From CAJBVW01 sp964457335 (lineage in GTDB: Bacteria; Myxococcota_A; UBA796; SXON01): a stretch of DNA of 64,000 nt. Under the pieces are notes generated by a model that saw nothing but the letters and a program-made list of their open reading frames with translations, did no database searches and was not told the DNA's origin. A program made the position numbers and the translations under genes. The DNA lies in NCBI GenBank assembly GCA_964457335.1, contig CAYWGD010000023.1:13696-77695 (forward strand), written 5' to 3'. Below, piece after piece: positions 7,153 to 16,316 of the stretch; positions within the stretch are counted from its first letter, which is position 1; each line of letters opens with the position of its first letter.

Positions 7153-9921
7153 ATGCCCCCGCTCCCACCCAGTTCCTTCCCGCTGCCCGCGACGATGAAG
7201 GCGCCCGGGGATCGCCGCAAGGGGATCTGGCGGGAGGGCGTGCTCCAGATCTGGGTCACCCGCGCTTGCGACAAGGCCTGCGTCGGCTGCACCCAGGGCA
7301 GCAACCTCGCCGGCCCCTACGGCCGGATGACGCCCGAGCAGTTCGACGCGGCCTGTCGCAGCCTGAAGGGGTACTTCGGCGTGGTGGGCGTGTTCGGGGG
7401 CAACCCCACCCTCCACCCGCAGTTCGAGGAGCTCTGCGACATCCTCGCGCACCACTTCCCCAAGGAGCAGCGGGGGCTCTGGACCAACAAGCTCCACGGC
7501 AAGGGGACGATCGCGCGCCGCACGTTCAACCCGGCGTACTCGAACCTCAACGTGCACCTCGACCAGGCCGCGTACGACGAGTTCCGCCGCGACTGGCCCG
7601 AGGCCCGACCCAAGGGCCTCGACGGCGACTCCCGGCACTCCCCGCCCTACGTCGCCATGAAGGACGTGATCGCCGACGAGGCAGAGCGCTGGGGGCTCAT
7701 CGCCAACTGCGACGTGAACCAGCTCTGGTCGGCGTTGATCGGTGTGTTCCGCGGCGAGCTGCGGGCGTGGTTCTGCGAGCTCGCGGGAGCGCAGGCCATG
7801 CTCCACCAGCACGAGCCCGACTACCCGGACCTCGGGCTGCCGGTCGTCCCTGGCTGGTGGGAGCAGCCCCTGCGCGCGTTCGAGGCGCAGGTCCGGCACC
7901 ACTGCCACGCGTGCGGGATCCCGCTGCGTGGCGCCGGGGACCTCGCGGTGGGCGGCACGGTGGAGCAGGTGAGCGAGACGCACGCCGCGGTGTACCGGCC
8001 GAAGCTGAAGGGGCGCGAGGTGCGGCTCGTGACGAGCCGCACCGAGCTCGGGCGCGTGGGGCGGGCCACGGACTACATCGAGAACGGCGCGGAGACGGCG
8101 CCGGTGGCGCCCGCGGGGCCGCGGAAGCGCGCCATCGACGGGCTCGTGACGTGTGTCGGCGCGGTCTACGCGGCCCAGCTCGCGCGCTCCCTGCCGGTGT
8201 GGCTCGACACCCTGGACTCCCTCACCGTCGTCACTGCGCCCGGCGACCCCGACGTGCTCCCCGTGCTCGCCCTGCACCGCGCGCGGCCGAACCTCCGCGT
8301 GGTCGAGACCGACCTGTTCTCGCGCCACGGCGCCCACTTCAACAAGGGCGCGGCGCTCTCGCACGCGCTCGCGCAGATGCGGCCCGAGGACTGGGTGCTG
8401 CACTTCGACGCCGACATCCTTCCGAGCCCCACGTGGCGGGCGGTCGCCGAGCCCCTGCTCGAGCCCGGGAACCTCCACGGCGCGGACCGGTGGTTCGAGA
8501 ACGGCCGGTTGATCCACGACACGCCCTTCCCCGCCGGGTACTTCCAGCTCTGGCACGTCGACGACCCGCGCGCGCAGCTCCGCCCGCTGTTCGACGTGCA
8601 CTGGGGCCACGCGGGGAACTACGACACGTTCTTCCTGGAGCGCTGGCCCGAGGCGGCGCGGCGGAAGCTGGAGATCCGGCTCACCCACCTGGGGGCGCCG
8701 CGGCGCAACTGGTTCGGCGTCGGACGCCGGGACAAGGGGCTCGAGCGGGACGGTCTCCGGCGCATGCAGCGGCTGCACAAGATCGGGCTTCGCGCGGCGC
8801 TCCACCAGGACACGAAGGTGCCCGTCCCGCCGCCGCGGGTGCGCGTGCGCATCGAGCCCGGAGGGGACCCGGCGTGGCTCCGGGGGATCGTGCGGCTGTG
8901 CACGCCGGCCGACCCGTTCGCCGTCCGGGCGAGCGTCTCCGCGGAGGCCGCCGAGCCCGTGCCCGGCCTCGTCGACCTCGTGATCCCCGCCGGGATGCCC
9001 GAGGAGGAGGTCCGGCAGGCGCTCGAGGCGGCGCTCGCGAGCACAGCCGCCCCGACGACGACGGAGCCCACGACCAGCCGGTCGGCCGCACCCCCGAGGC
9101 CCCGCGCGACGCTGGAGCGGGCCGCTGCGCGCCGGGTGGCTGCCCCGAGACCGGCCGCCGCGCCCCGCCCCACCCGGCCGCCGATGCCCGCGGCGCCGAC
9201 CGCCCCGACCCCCGACGACGTGCGGTACGCCTGCGGCTGCGTGAACCGGGTGGACCGCGAGTGGGGCATCCTGCGCGCGGTGCGGAAGTGCCGGCGGCAC
9301 CGCCCCACGCCGCCCCAGGCGCGCGCGCGGCCGCACTACACCGAGGAGTGCGGCGTGCTGACGCGGGCCGGGATCCCCCGGCACGCGGTTTACATCCGGG
9401 AGCTCCTCGACGCGTTGGTCGAGCTCGACGTGCGGATCCCCCGCGCGACCTCGGCCGACCCGGACCACCCGCCGCGCGTCCTCGAGGTGGGCTGCGGGTT
9501 CGGCCAGTACGCGCCGCTGTTCATGCGCCACGGGTACGTCTACGAGGGGCTGGAGGCCAACCCCTACGCCGCGGACTGGACCGCCGGGGCCTTCGACGTG
9601 ACCGTGCACCGCGGGCCCTTCGAGGCCTTCGGCGCGGCGGGCGGCACGTACGCGGCGATCCACGCGGCCCACGTGCTGGAGCACTTCGACGACGCGCCGC
9701 GGATGGCCGCCAAGATGTTCGACCTGCTCGCCCCGGGCGGCCGCCTCTACCTCGTGGTCCCCGACGACAGCGACCCCGTCAACCCCGACCACCAGTGGTT
9801 CTTCACCGAGGCCGGCCTGACCGCGCTCCTGAACCGGGTCGGCTTCGCGGACGTCCGCGCGACCGCGCGGCAGATCGTCGCGCACGAGAAGTTCATCTAC
9901 GTGGTGGCCGAGCGGCCCTGA
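7153..9921 (+). CDS. radical SAM - glycosyltransferase - methyltransferase fusion protein
   Basis: A 922-residue three-domain protein. Residues about 25-290 are a radical SAM domain with Cys39, Cys43 and Cys46 in RACDKACVGCTQGS (canonical CX3CX2C) and extra cysteines later (HHCHACGIP). Residues about 330-570 look like a GT-A glycosyltransferase, with a DADI metal motif near residue 418 (VLHFDADILPS). An Ala/Pro-rich linker follows. Residues about 690-922 are a Rossmann methyltransferase (VLEVGCGFGQ near 776, then AAHVLEHFDD and LAPGGRLYLVVPDD). The ATG at 7153 has GGAG at 7144-7147. I know no standard family with this architecture. It probably modifies a glycan or peptide in one polypeptide; the substrate is unknown. 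Confidence 0.88.
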   Translation: MPPLPPSSFPLPATMKAPGDRRKGIWREGVLQIWVTRACDKACVGCTQGSNLAGPYGRMTPEQFDAACRSLKGYFGVVGVFGGNPTLHPQFEELCDILAHHFPKEQRGLWTNKLHGKGTIARRTFNPAYSNLNVHLDQAAYDEFRRDWPEARPKGLDGDSRHSPPYVAMKDVIADEAERWGLIANCDVNQLWSALIGVFRGELRAWFCELAGAQAMLHQHEPDYPDLGLPVVPGWWEQPLRAFEAQVRHHCHACGIPLRGAGDLAVGGTVEQVSETHAAVYRPKLKGREVRLVTSRTELGRVGRATDYIENGAETAPVAPAGPRKRAIDGLVTCVGAVYAAQLARSLPVWLDTLDSLTVVTAPGDPDVLPVLALHRARPNLRVVETDLFSRHGAHFNKGAALSHALAQMRPEDWVLHFDADILPSPTWRAVAEPLLEPGNLHGADRWFENGRLIHDTPFPAGYFQLWHVDDPRAQLRPLFDVHWGHAGNYDTFFLERWPEAARRKLEIRLTHLGAPRRNWFGVGRRDKGLERDGLRRMQRLHKIGLRAALHQDTKVPVPPPRVRVRIEPGGDPAWLRGIVRLCTPADPFAVRASVSAEAAEPVPGLVDLVIPAGMPEEEVRQALEAALASTAAPTTTEPTTSRSAAPPRPRATLERAAARRVAAPRPAAAPRPTRPPMPAAPTAPTPDDVRYACGCVNRVDREWGILRAVRKCRRHRPTPPQARARPHYTEECGVLTRAGIPRHAVYIRELLDALVELDVRIPRATSADPDHPPRVLEVGCGFGQYAPLFMRHGYVYEGLEANPYAADWTAGAFDVTVHRGPFEAFGAAGGTYAAIHAAHVLEHFDDAPRMAAKMFDLLAPGGRLYLVVPDDSDPVNPDHQWFFTEAGLTALLNRVGFADVRATARQIVAHEKFIYVVAERP

Positions 9922-10132
9922 GGCAGGGGCGGCCTGCCACGCCGAGGTCGTCGCGCGCGGTCAGGCGCGGAGGCGGAGGCGTCGCAGGCGGACAGCGCGC
10001 TCGTGACGCTCCCCGGCAAGGGGCCCCGTCCCGCGCGGCGAGCGCGGCCCGGTCCGCCGTGGCGAGCCGGCGGGCAGGAGCCCGACTGATCGCGCGGGAC
10101 GGCTCGGGGACCGCTCGGCTCGCGAACACCCG

Positions 10133-11707
10133 TCAGAAGTAGAAGTTCAGCCCCATGTTCCCCTGGAACGCGCCGGGGATGGTCAGGTCGTCCGCGGGCT
10201 TGTTCAGGTAGCCGGTGTAGCGGGCGTCGAAGTTGATCGACGCCTTCTGGCCGACGCCGAACTCGATGCCGAGGCCCGCGTGCGGACCCCAGAGCGTGGA
10301 GGACTGCGTGACGGTGGTGAAGCCGACGTTGTCTTCGACCTCGCGCCCCGTCACGGTCACGCCGGCGAGCACGTAGGGGTTCACGCGCGTCCAGGGCGCG
10401 GCGAAGAGCTCGACCGAGGCCTGCAGCGGCTGGTACACGCGCTCGGACCCGTCGTCCCAGGTCTGGTCGTGGTGCATCCAGGAGACCTCGAGCCCCACGG
10501 CCTCGACCGGGCGGTAACGCGCGGCGATGCCGAGCCCGGCGTCGCCGAAGCCGCCGCCGCCGAAGTTGTAGCCGCCCATGTAGGAGCCGCCGCGCAGGCC
10601 CACCGCGAAGGTGCGGGTGCGGTCGACCTTGCGCACCGGCGCGTTCGCCTCGGCGGACTCGCCGCCGCCCCCGCCGTCACCTTCGACGATGACGGTGTGG
10701 TGGTGGTGCCAGGGGGAAGGCCCGTACACGAAGACGCCGTGGTACCAGTAGGCGTGGCCGGGGCGCCAGGGCCGGAACCAGCCGCCCGGGTGGTACCAGC
10801 GGTGGTAGCGGTGGTGGCGGGCGGACGCCCAGGCGTGGTGACGCGCCGCCGCGGAGCGGTGGTACGCCGCCGCGTGGCGGTGGTGCGCCGCGGTGGTGCG
10901 GGCGTGACGCGCGGCCTCGTGGTGACGGGCCGCGGAGGCCCCGTGCGTGGCGCGCACGGCGTCGGAGCCGCCGTCGCCGTGGCGCGCGGCGCTGGCGTGG
11001 CCGCCGTCCGGGCGATCGGCGCCGCGGGACACCGCCGCGCGGTTGGCGGAGGCGCGCATGTCCGCGCTGGAGCGGAAGTTGGAGGGCGCCGCCGACCGCG
11101 CGGACACGCCGCCGACCTCGGGCTGGCGCATCGTGAGGGAGGCCGGCGTGCCGACGCTCACGCGGCGGACCGTGGGCTGCCCGGGCGCTGGCCGGGCGCC
11201 GTCGAAGCCCCCGCGGCCGTCGAAGCCGGAGGACGGGCGTGCCGCGTCCGGCCGGGCGCGCGAGGTGTCGCCGCGCGGGGAGGCGTCGGGGCCCGGGGAG
11301 GCGTCGGAGCCGCCGCGATCCGCGGGCGCGGGACGCGCGGCGCCGGGGCGGGCGGAGGGGCCGCTCCCGCCGCGGGACCCGGCGGTGTCGCCGTCGCCGC
11401 CACCGTCGCGGGGGGCGGGCCGCCCGGAGGGACCGCGCTCGCCGCCGTCGCTGCCCTGCTGGCCGCCGCCGTCGCTGCCCTTCTGGCGGCCGCCGTCGCT
11501 GCCCTTCTGGCCGCCGCTCTTCTGGCCGCTCTTGCTCCCCCGCTTCGTCGCGCGCTTGGCGGAGCCGCTCTTGCGGGACCGGTCCGCGCTGTCCGGCGCG
11601 GCGGACGCCGACCGCTCGGAGCCGCCGGCCGGCGCGTCGGGCGCCGCGACGGCGATCGACGGGAGCAGCAGGAGCGCCAGGGTGGCGGGGAGCAGGGAGC
11701 GGAGCAT
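10133..11707 (-). CDS. outer-membrane beta-barrel protein with Gly/Ser-rich and His-rich N-terminal region
   Basis: A protein of about 524 residues. The N-terminus is a Sec signal (LLPATLALLLLPSIAVAAP). Next come a low-complexity basic Gly/Ser/Lys region with GSDGG-type repeats and a striking His/Ala/Arg-rich stretch (about residues 225-345, with many HH and HRH groups). The last ~160 residues are a beta-barrel (FAVGLRGGSYMGGYNFGG onward) ending in the terminal aromatic motif NFYF expected of BAM substrates. Two adjacent ATG codons exist; the one at 11707 has GGAGG five bases upstream and is preferred. The His-rich part could bind Zn, Cu or Ni, but no specific function is shown. Confidence 0.83.
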   Translation of the reverse strand: MLRSLLPATLALLLLPSIAVAAPDAPAGGSERSASAAPDSADRSRKSGSAKRATKRGSKSGQKSGGQKGSDGGRQKGSDGGGQQGSDGGERGPSGRPAPRDGGGDGDTAGSRGGSGPSARPGAARPAPADRGGSDASPGPDASPRGDTSRARPDAARPSSGFDGRGGFDGARPAPGQPTVRRVSVGTPASLTMRQPEVGGVSARSAAPSNFRSSADMRASANRAAVSRGADRPDGGHASAARHGDGGSDAVRATHGASAARHHEAARHARTTAAHHRHAAAYHRSAAARHHAWASARHHRYHRWYHPGGWFRPWRPGHAYWYHGVFVYGPSPWHHHHTVIVEGDGGGGGESAEANAPVRKVDRTRTFAVGLRGGSYMGGYNFGGGGFGDAGLGIAARYRPVEAVGLEVSWMHHDQTWDDGSERVYQPLQASVELFAAPWTRVNPYVLAGVTVTGREVEDNVGFTTVTQSSTLWGPHAGLGIEFGVGQKASINFDARYTGYLNKPADDLTIPGAFQGNMGLNFYF

Positions 11708-11784
11708 CATGCCCTCCGGGGGGGAGTGGGGTCGACCTCACGCATCTCTACGCGCGTCGCCCCCTTCCATTCAACACGATCCCG

Positions 11785-13146
11785 TCAACCGCGACCGAAC
11801 GCCTTCTTGAGCTCCGCGAGGGTGGCCTCCTGGAGCTGGTAGACGCCGTCCTTCCCCGCGACGCGAACCCGCACGAGAGGCCGGTTGTCCGCGTCGCGCT
11901 CGCTCTGCCCGAGCTCGATCGCCTGCGTACGCCCGTCCCGGAGGCGCACCTCGATCCGCGCGCCGGTGGGGGCGAAGCGATCGTCCGCCGGGATGGCGGC
12001 GGCGCGGAGCGTCGCCAGGGTGTTGACCGTGAACAGGGCCTGCTTCTGGTCGGCGTCCATGTTCGGGGGCTGCGTGATGGCCCAGGTGGCGCCGTCGTCC
12101 GACTGGGCCAGCACCACCGTGAGCCCGGCGTCGCTGAGCGCGACGGACGCCACGTCGTCCCGCTCGAACGTGAGGAGCCGCCGGTCGCGGAACGCCTCGA
12201 CCGGCTGGGTCATCACCCGCCCGATCACGCCCGCGGCCCGGAACACCTCGTCCCGTCCGCTCACCCGGACGAAGGACGCGCCCTCGTCCCGGCGCCCGCC
12301 GAGCGTCACGGTCCGCGCCGTGCCGTCGTCGAGCGTGAGCGTGGCCACCGCGGCGGGGGCGTCGAAGCCGGCCTGGTAGTCCGGGTTGTGGATCTCGCCC
12401 GCACGGATGGTGGCGAGGGTCTTGATCGTCGCGTCGACCGTGTCGGTGTCGGTGACGAAGGACGCCCCTTCGAGCTGCCACGGACCGGGGACCGGGTTCC
12501 CGTCGGTGTCCGCGCCGGTGGAGGGCCCGCGCGAGAAGCGGAGGGTCTCCGCGCCGCGGACGAGCGTGAGCCCGGCGACCCGCGCGCGGTCGACCGTGTG
12601 CGCGACCTTGTCCCGCCACTCCGCGGCGGGCCGCGCGTAGCGGGCGCGCCCGCCCACGTCGGCGCGGTACACGTCCTCCGCGCCGGGCAGCCGCACGAAC
12701 GTCGACGGCCCCGCGGCCGTCTTCCCCACGACCACCGCCGCGGCCGGCACGTCCTCGCCGGCCCGGAAGAGCTCCACGAGGAGGCCGTTCTGGTCGTCGA
12801 CGCCGTACTCCTCCTGGTTGCCGGAGTCGACGAAGGCGTCCATCGGGAGGCCGGCCGCGAAGGTGCGCACCAGCGTCCGGACCTGGGCCGCGTCGGCCGG
12901 GAACTGGAGCGGCGTGACGATCTTCCAGCTCTCGAAGTCGGGGGTGCCCTTCTCCGTGGACACCCGCTCGATGCGGAGCTTCTCGATGGGCGTCGAGATC
13001 TGCACCACCGCGACCGTCTCGGGGATCACCCCGGGCACCGAGGGGAGTGACTCGACCTGGACCGTGTCCCGCCCGTCCCAGAGGTTCAGGACGGCGAGCA
13101 CGAGCGCCAGGAGGAGGAGGGCGAGGCTGCGACGGGTGAGCTTCAC
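11785..13146 (-). CDS. DUF4340-like membrane-anchored protein of a Gld-type ABC locus
   Basis: A 453-residue protein with one N-terminal membrane anchor (RSLALLLLALVLAVLNLW) and then two or three repeated DUF4340-like modules that face the periplasm (for example GASFVRVSGRDEVFRAAGV, and near the end LVRVRVAGKDGVYQLQEA). Members of this group are often found beside GldG/GldF-like ABC transporter genes, as here. The GTG at 13146 overlaps the TGA of the GldG-like gene (GTGA), so the three genes are one operon. The biochemical role of the family is unknown; assistance in export or gliding-like surface functions is only suggested by context. Confidence 0.82.
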   Translation of the reverse strand: MKLTRRSLALLLLALVLAVLNLWDGRDTVQVESLPSVPGVIPETVAVVQISTPIEKLRIERVSTEKGTPDFESWKIVTPLQFPADAAQVRTLVRTFAAGLPMDAFVDSGNQEEYGVDDQNGLLVELFRAGEDVPAAAVVVGKTAAGPSTFVRLPGAEDVYRADVGGRARYARPAAEWRDKVAHTVDRARVAGLTLVRGAETLRFSRGPSTGADTDGNPVPGPWQLEGASFVTDTDTVDATIKTLATIRAGEIHNPDYQAGFDAPAAVATLTLDDGTARTVTLGGRRDEGASFVRVSGRDEVFRAAGVIGRVMTQPVEAFRDRRLLTFERDDVASVALSDAGLTVVLAQSDDGATWAITQPPNMDADQKQALFTVNTLATLRAAAIPADDRFAPTGARIEVRLRDGRTQAIELGQSERDADNRPLVRVRVAGKDGVYQLQEATLAELKKAFGRG

Positions 13147-14756
13147 GCCGCACCTCCGGAGCGACGCGCCCGCCGGCGGAACCACACCTGCCGGGACGCC
13201 CCGAACGCGAGCAGCGCGGCGGGCCCGAAGAGGAGGTTGAACACCTTCCACCCGAGCTGCTCCCGCGGCGTGGTGACCGCGAGCGCCGGCAGCGTGGCCG
13301 TCTTGCTGCGGATGCCGATGAGCGCCTCGTCCTGGACGAGCCAGTCGCAGAGGTTGAGCATGAACGCGAGGTTGTTCGCCACGAGGTCGGCCGACCCGGC
13401 CACGACGAGCCGCGTGGAGGCGCCCTCGACCATCAGCGGCGGCTCCTCGGGGTTCTCCTCCTCCGTCATCGGCGGAGCGTCCTCGTCCGGCTGGGGCACG
13501 GGCCGCGTCTCGAAGAAGGAGCGCAACGGCCCCGTCAGCGCGACGAGCAGCGGGAACGGACCGCGCTTCTCGCTGGAGAGCACGGCCTGGAGGCTCGTGG
13601 GGTCGACGGTCTTCAGGTCCTGCACCGAGCCGGCGGAGGCGGCCGTCCGCGCGAGCACCTCGACCTCGACGCCGGGGTTCAGCGTCTCGGCGACCTGGAT
13701 CGAGGAGGTGAACGGGAAGAGCATCGCGTCGAGCCCGCTCGTGAGCACGCTCCGCTTCGACAGGTCCGTGGCCTGGGGGATGAGCGGGTAGTTCACCTCG
13801 CGCATCGTCTGGCGGTTGCCCACCCGCGCCGGGAAGCGCATGACCCCGTTCTGCACGCGGTCCATCACGATGTCGCGGTTGACCTGCACCCCGTAGTGCC
13901 CGAGCAGCGGCTCGAGGCCCGCGCTCACGCGGGTCGGGCGGTAGGTGCGCAGGTCCGGCCGCGTGTGGGTGACGAAGACCGCCGCGGCGCCGCCGCGCAT
14001 GAGGAACTGGTCGATCTGGTAGACGGCGCGGTCCGAGAGCGCCTTCTGCGGGCCCACGACGAGCAGCGCGTCGACGTGCTCGGGGATGGCGCCCGGCCCG
14101 CCGAGCGCGAGCGGCTGCAGCGCGAACTTCTTCGCGAGCTGCTCCATCATCTCGCGGAGCGGCCCCTCGGGCTTGGCGAGGTCGGGCTCGCCGTTGCCCA
14201 CCGTCCATGCGAGCACGGGCCGATCCTCCGCTTTCTGCCGCAGGCGGTGCATCGCGGAGGCGAGGTCGTACTCGAGCCCCGAGAGGTCCGTCAGGGCCGG
14301 GAGGACCTCCTGCTTGTCGCCGTAGAGCAGGACGGCCCCGAGCCAGATGCGCCGGAGCTCGGAGCGGTTGGCCTCGGTCACCTTCTGCTCGAGCGGCGTG
14401 AGCCCGTACTTCTGCGGCTCCTTCACGAGCTCGGGGTCGTTCCCCGGGTCCACGACCGTGATCTTGAGCCGGCCGCCGGCGTACGCCTGGAACTCCTCGA
14501 GCTTGTCCCGGATGATCTGCTCGTGGTTGTTGTACGGCGCGGACAAGCCCTTCGAGAGGAAGGCCTTGATCACCAGCGGGCGGTCGAGCGAGGCGACGAG
14601 CGCCTTGGAGGACTCGTCGAGGCTGTGCAGGCGGTCGCGCGTGACGTCGAGCCGCGCGAAGTGCGCGCTGCTCCAGACGTTGGCGAGCACCACGACGACG
14701 ACCACGAGGGCCATCTGCAGCCAGGAGTTGGCGAGGAGGTTGCGGCGGGCGGTCAC
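13143..14756 (-). CDS. GldG-like ABC-associated auxiliary membrane protein
   Basis: A 537-residue protein with an N-terminal membrane helix (LLANSWLQMALVVVVVVLANV), a periplasmic IFT52/GldG-like domain (DVTRDRLHSLDESSKALVAS, then DRPLVIKAFLSKGLSAPYNN), and a C-terminal membrane helix (near residues 508-525) with a basic tail. This is the usual order in GldG-type subunits that partner a GldF permease. The GTG at 14756 overlaps the permease stop (GTGA). In Bacteroidota, GldFG is tied to gliding; in myxobacteria-like genomes the function is not established. No ATP-binding subunit lies next to the operon in this window. Confidence 0.87.
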   Translation of the reverse strand: MTARRNLLANSWLQMALVVVVVVLANVWSSAHFARLDVTRDRLHSLDESSKALVASLDRPLVIKAFLSKGLSAPYNNHEQIIRDKLEEFQAYAGGRLKITVVDPGNDPELVKEPQKYGLTPLEQKVTEANRSELRRIWLGAVLLYGDKQEVLPALTDLSGLEYDLASAMHRLRQKAEDRPVLAWTVGNGEPDLAKPEGPLREMMEQLAKKFALQPLALGGPGAIPEHVDALLVVGPQKALSDRAVYQIDQFLMRGGAAAVFVTHTRPDLRTYRPTRVSAGLEPLLGHYGVQVNRDIVMDRVQNGVMRFPARVGNRQTMREVNYPLIPQATDLSKRSVLTSGLDAMLFPFTSSIQVAETLNPGVEVEVLARTAASAGSVQDLKTVDPTSLQAVLSSEKRGPFPLLVALTGPLRSFFETRPVPQPDEDAPPMTEEENPEEPPLMVEGASTRLVVAGSADLVANNLAFMLNLCDWLVQDEALIGIRSKTATLPALAVTTPREQLGWKVFNLLFGPAALLAFGASRQVWFRRRARRSGGAA

Positions 14757-15529
14757 GAGAGGCGCCTCCGCTCGAGGCTGAAGACCGCGACGTGCAGCGA
14801 CACCGCGGCGACCGAGCCCCAGAACACGAGGTTCCGGGTGTCGATCACGCCGCGGGCGAGGTTGTTGAAGTGCGTCTCGAAGGAGAGGTACTGCACGAGC
14901 GGCAGGAGCCCCTGCGGCACGCGCTCCAGGAAGAAGCCCGTGGCGTACGGGAACATCGACACCACCAGCGCCAGCAGGAACGCGACGATCTGGTTGCTCG
15001 TGAGCGAGGACGCCGCCGTGCCGATCGCGGCCAGCGCGGCCCCGAGCAGCAGGAGCCCGAGGTAGCCGCACAGCGCCGGGCCGAGATCGAGGCCCGTGTC
15101 CGTGAACAGGCGGACGAGCATCGGCGGCGCGTCCCCCGCCGCGACGCTGGGCGTGCCCAGCCAGGCCAGGGTGAAGGCGTACGGCAGGGTGGTGCCCACC
15201 GCGACGGCGACGAGCCCCAGCGCGGCGAGGAACTTGCCGAGGACGAGCTCTCCCTCCGTGATCGGCAGCGTCACGAGGATCTCGAGGCTGCCCGTGCGCC
15301 GCTCCTCCGCGAACAGGCGCATCGTGATCGCCGGCACCAGGAGGACGAGGAAGACCGCGGCCCAGAAGAAGACCCCGCGGAGGGACACCGTGCCGGCCGC
15401 GAAGAGGTCGTCGAACCAGAGCGCGAAGCCCCCGACGAGCACGACGTAGACGGGCACCACGAAGTAGGCCAGGGGCGAGTCGAAGTAGGCCCCGAGCTCA
15501 CGGCGGGCGATGGCGAGGACGTTCGTCAT
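14753..15529 (-). CDS. ABC transporter permease, GldF/ABC-2 type
   Basis: A 258-residue ABC-2 permease with six predicted membrane segments. The start MTNVLAIARRELGAYFDSPLAYF and the EERRTGSLEILVTLP segment (about residues 77-92) are typical of GldF/YhfD-type permeases. It is the first gene of the three-gene operon and diverges from the HEAT-like gene at 15661. Its ATPase partner would normally be immediately upstream but is absent from this window, so it must be encoded elsewhere or lost. High confidence in the family. Confidence 0.9.
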   Translation of the reverse strand: MTNVLAIARRELGAYFDSPLAYFVVPVYVVLVGGFALWFDDLFAAGTVSLRGVFFWAAVFLVLLVPAITMRLFAEERRTGSLEILVTLPITEGELVLGKFLAALGLVAVAVGTTLPYAFTLAWLGTPSVAAGDAPPMLVRLFTDTGLDLGPALCGYLGLLLLGAALAAIGTAASSLTSNQIVAFLLALVVSMFPYATGFFLERVPQGLLPLVQYLSFETHFNNLARGVIDTRNLVFWGSVAAVSLHVAVFSLERRRLS

Positions 15530-15586
15530 GCGTCCGGCGGCTTAGCCGGAGCGTCGGGCGGCAGTCAACGAATCGTTTGAGCCGGG

Positions 15587-15603
15587 CGGACAGAAACTGT
15601 CCG
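15587..15603. promoter_or_regulatory. perfect 7-3-7 palindrome in a divergent promoter region
   Basis: The sequence CGGACAGAAACTGTCCG is a perfect inverted repeat with a three-base centre. It sits between the gldF-like gene (start 15529) and the HEAT-like gene (start 15661). It lacks a T tract, so an operator is more likely than a terminator. No binding protein can be assigned. Confidence 0.45.
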
Positions 15604-15660
15604 GGTGATAACCGCACCTCGTCGGGCCTCCGCCCGAGCCGACGCCCCAGAGGAGCACGG

Positions 15661-16275
15661 ATGCCCGACGAGATCGTGCTGGTGCTGGACGACGAGGTCC
15701 GCGGCGACGACCTCGACGCCATGATGAAGAGCCTGGGCCTCGTGCGGGTCCAGGTGCTCCGGCCGCCCCGGGCGCCGATGGTGGAGCTGATCTACCGCCG
15801 GGCGTCGGCGCCCATCGAGGGCACCGGGAACGAGCCGATCCTCGTCCGAGCAATCGACGATCACTTCGTGGGCGTGCTCGTGCTCTCGATCGAAGCGCGC
15901 CCCGGCGCCGACGGGCTCGCGCGCATGATGCAGGGCTGGGTGCGCTCCATCGGGGAGCGTCGCGAGCGCGCCTTCACGACGGAGGATTTGCGCGCGATGT
16001 GCGCCGATCCCGATCCGCGCACGCGCGGCTTCGCGCTCCGCGGCCTCGCCGCCGCCCACCTCGGTCCGGTCGACCCTTCCCTGGTGACGCTGCTCGAGAC
16101 GGCGGCCGCCGACCCCGTCACCGAGGTGCGCCAGGACCTGCTGGACGCGATGGCCCGCCTCGGTTGGCCCGAGCTCCGGGGCCTCGCCGAGCGCCTCGCC
16201 GCGAGCGATCCGGAGAAGCCCGTGCGGAAGGCCGCGAAGGGGCTGGTCGCGGCCTTCCGGAAGCTGCAGGGATAG
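15661..16275 (+). CDS. HEAT-repeat-like protein of unknown function
   Basis: A 204-residue soluble protein. The first ~100 residues (PDEIVLVLDDEVRGDDLDAM onward) are of unknown fold; the last ~95 residues contain two or three helical HEAT-like units (for example SLVTLLETAAADPVTEVRQD, then RLAASDPEKPVRKAAKGL). ATG at 15661 has AGGAG about six bases upstream and marks the start of clear coding bias; a longer in-frame extension lacks support. HEAT units usually mediate protein-protein contacts. No partner is evident. Confidence 0.78.
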   Translation: MPDEIVLVLDDEVRGDDLDAMMKSLGLVRVQVLRPPRAPMVELIYRRASAPIEGTGNEPILVRAIDDHFVGVLVLSIEARPGADGLARMMQGWVRSIGERRERAFTTEDLRAMCADPDPRTRGFALRGLAAAHLGPVDPSLVTLLETAAADPVTEVRQDLLDAMARLGWPELRGLAERLAASDPEKPVRKAAKGLVAAFRKLQG

Positions 16276-16316
16276 CGGAGCGCCGGTCGTCCCTCACGAC
16301 GCCGCCGGAAACGCCG

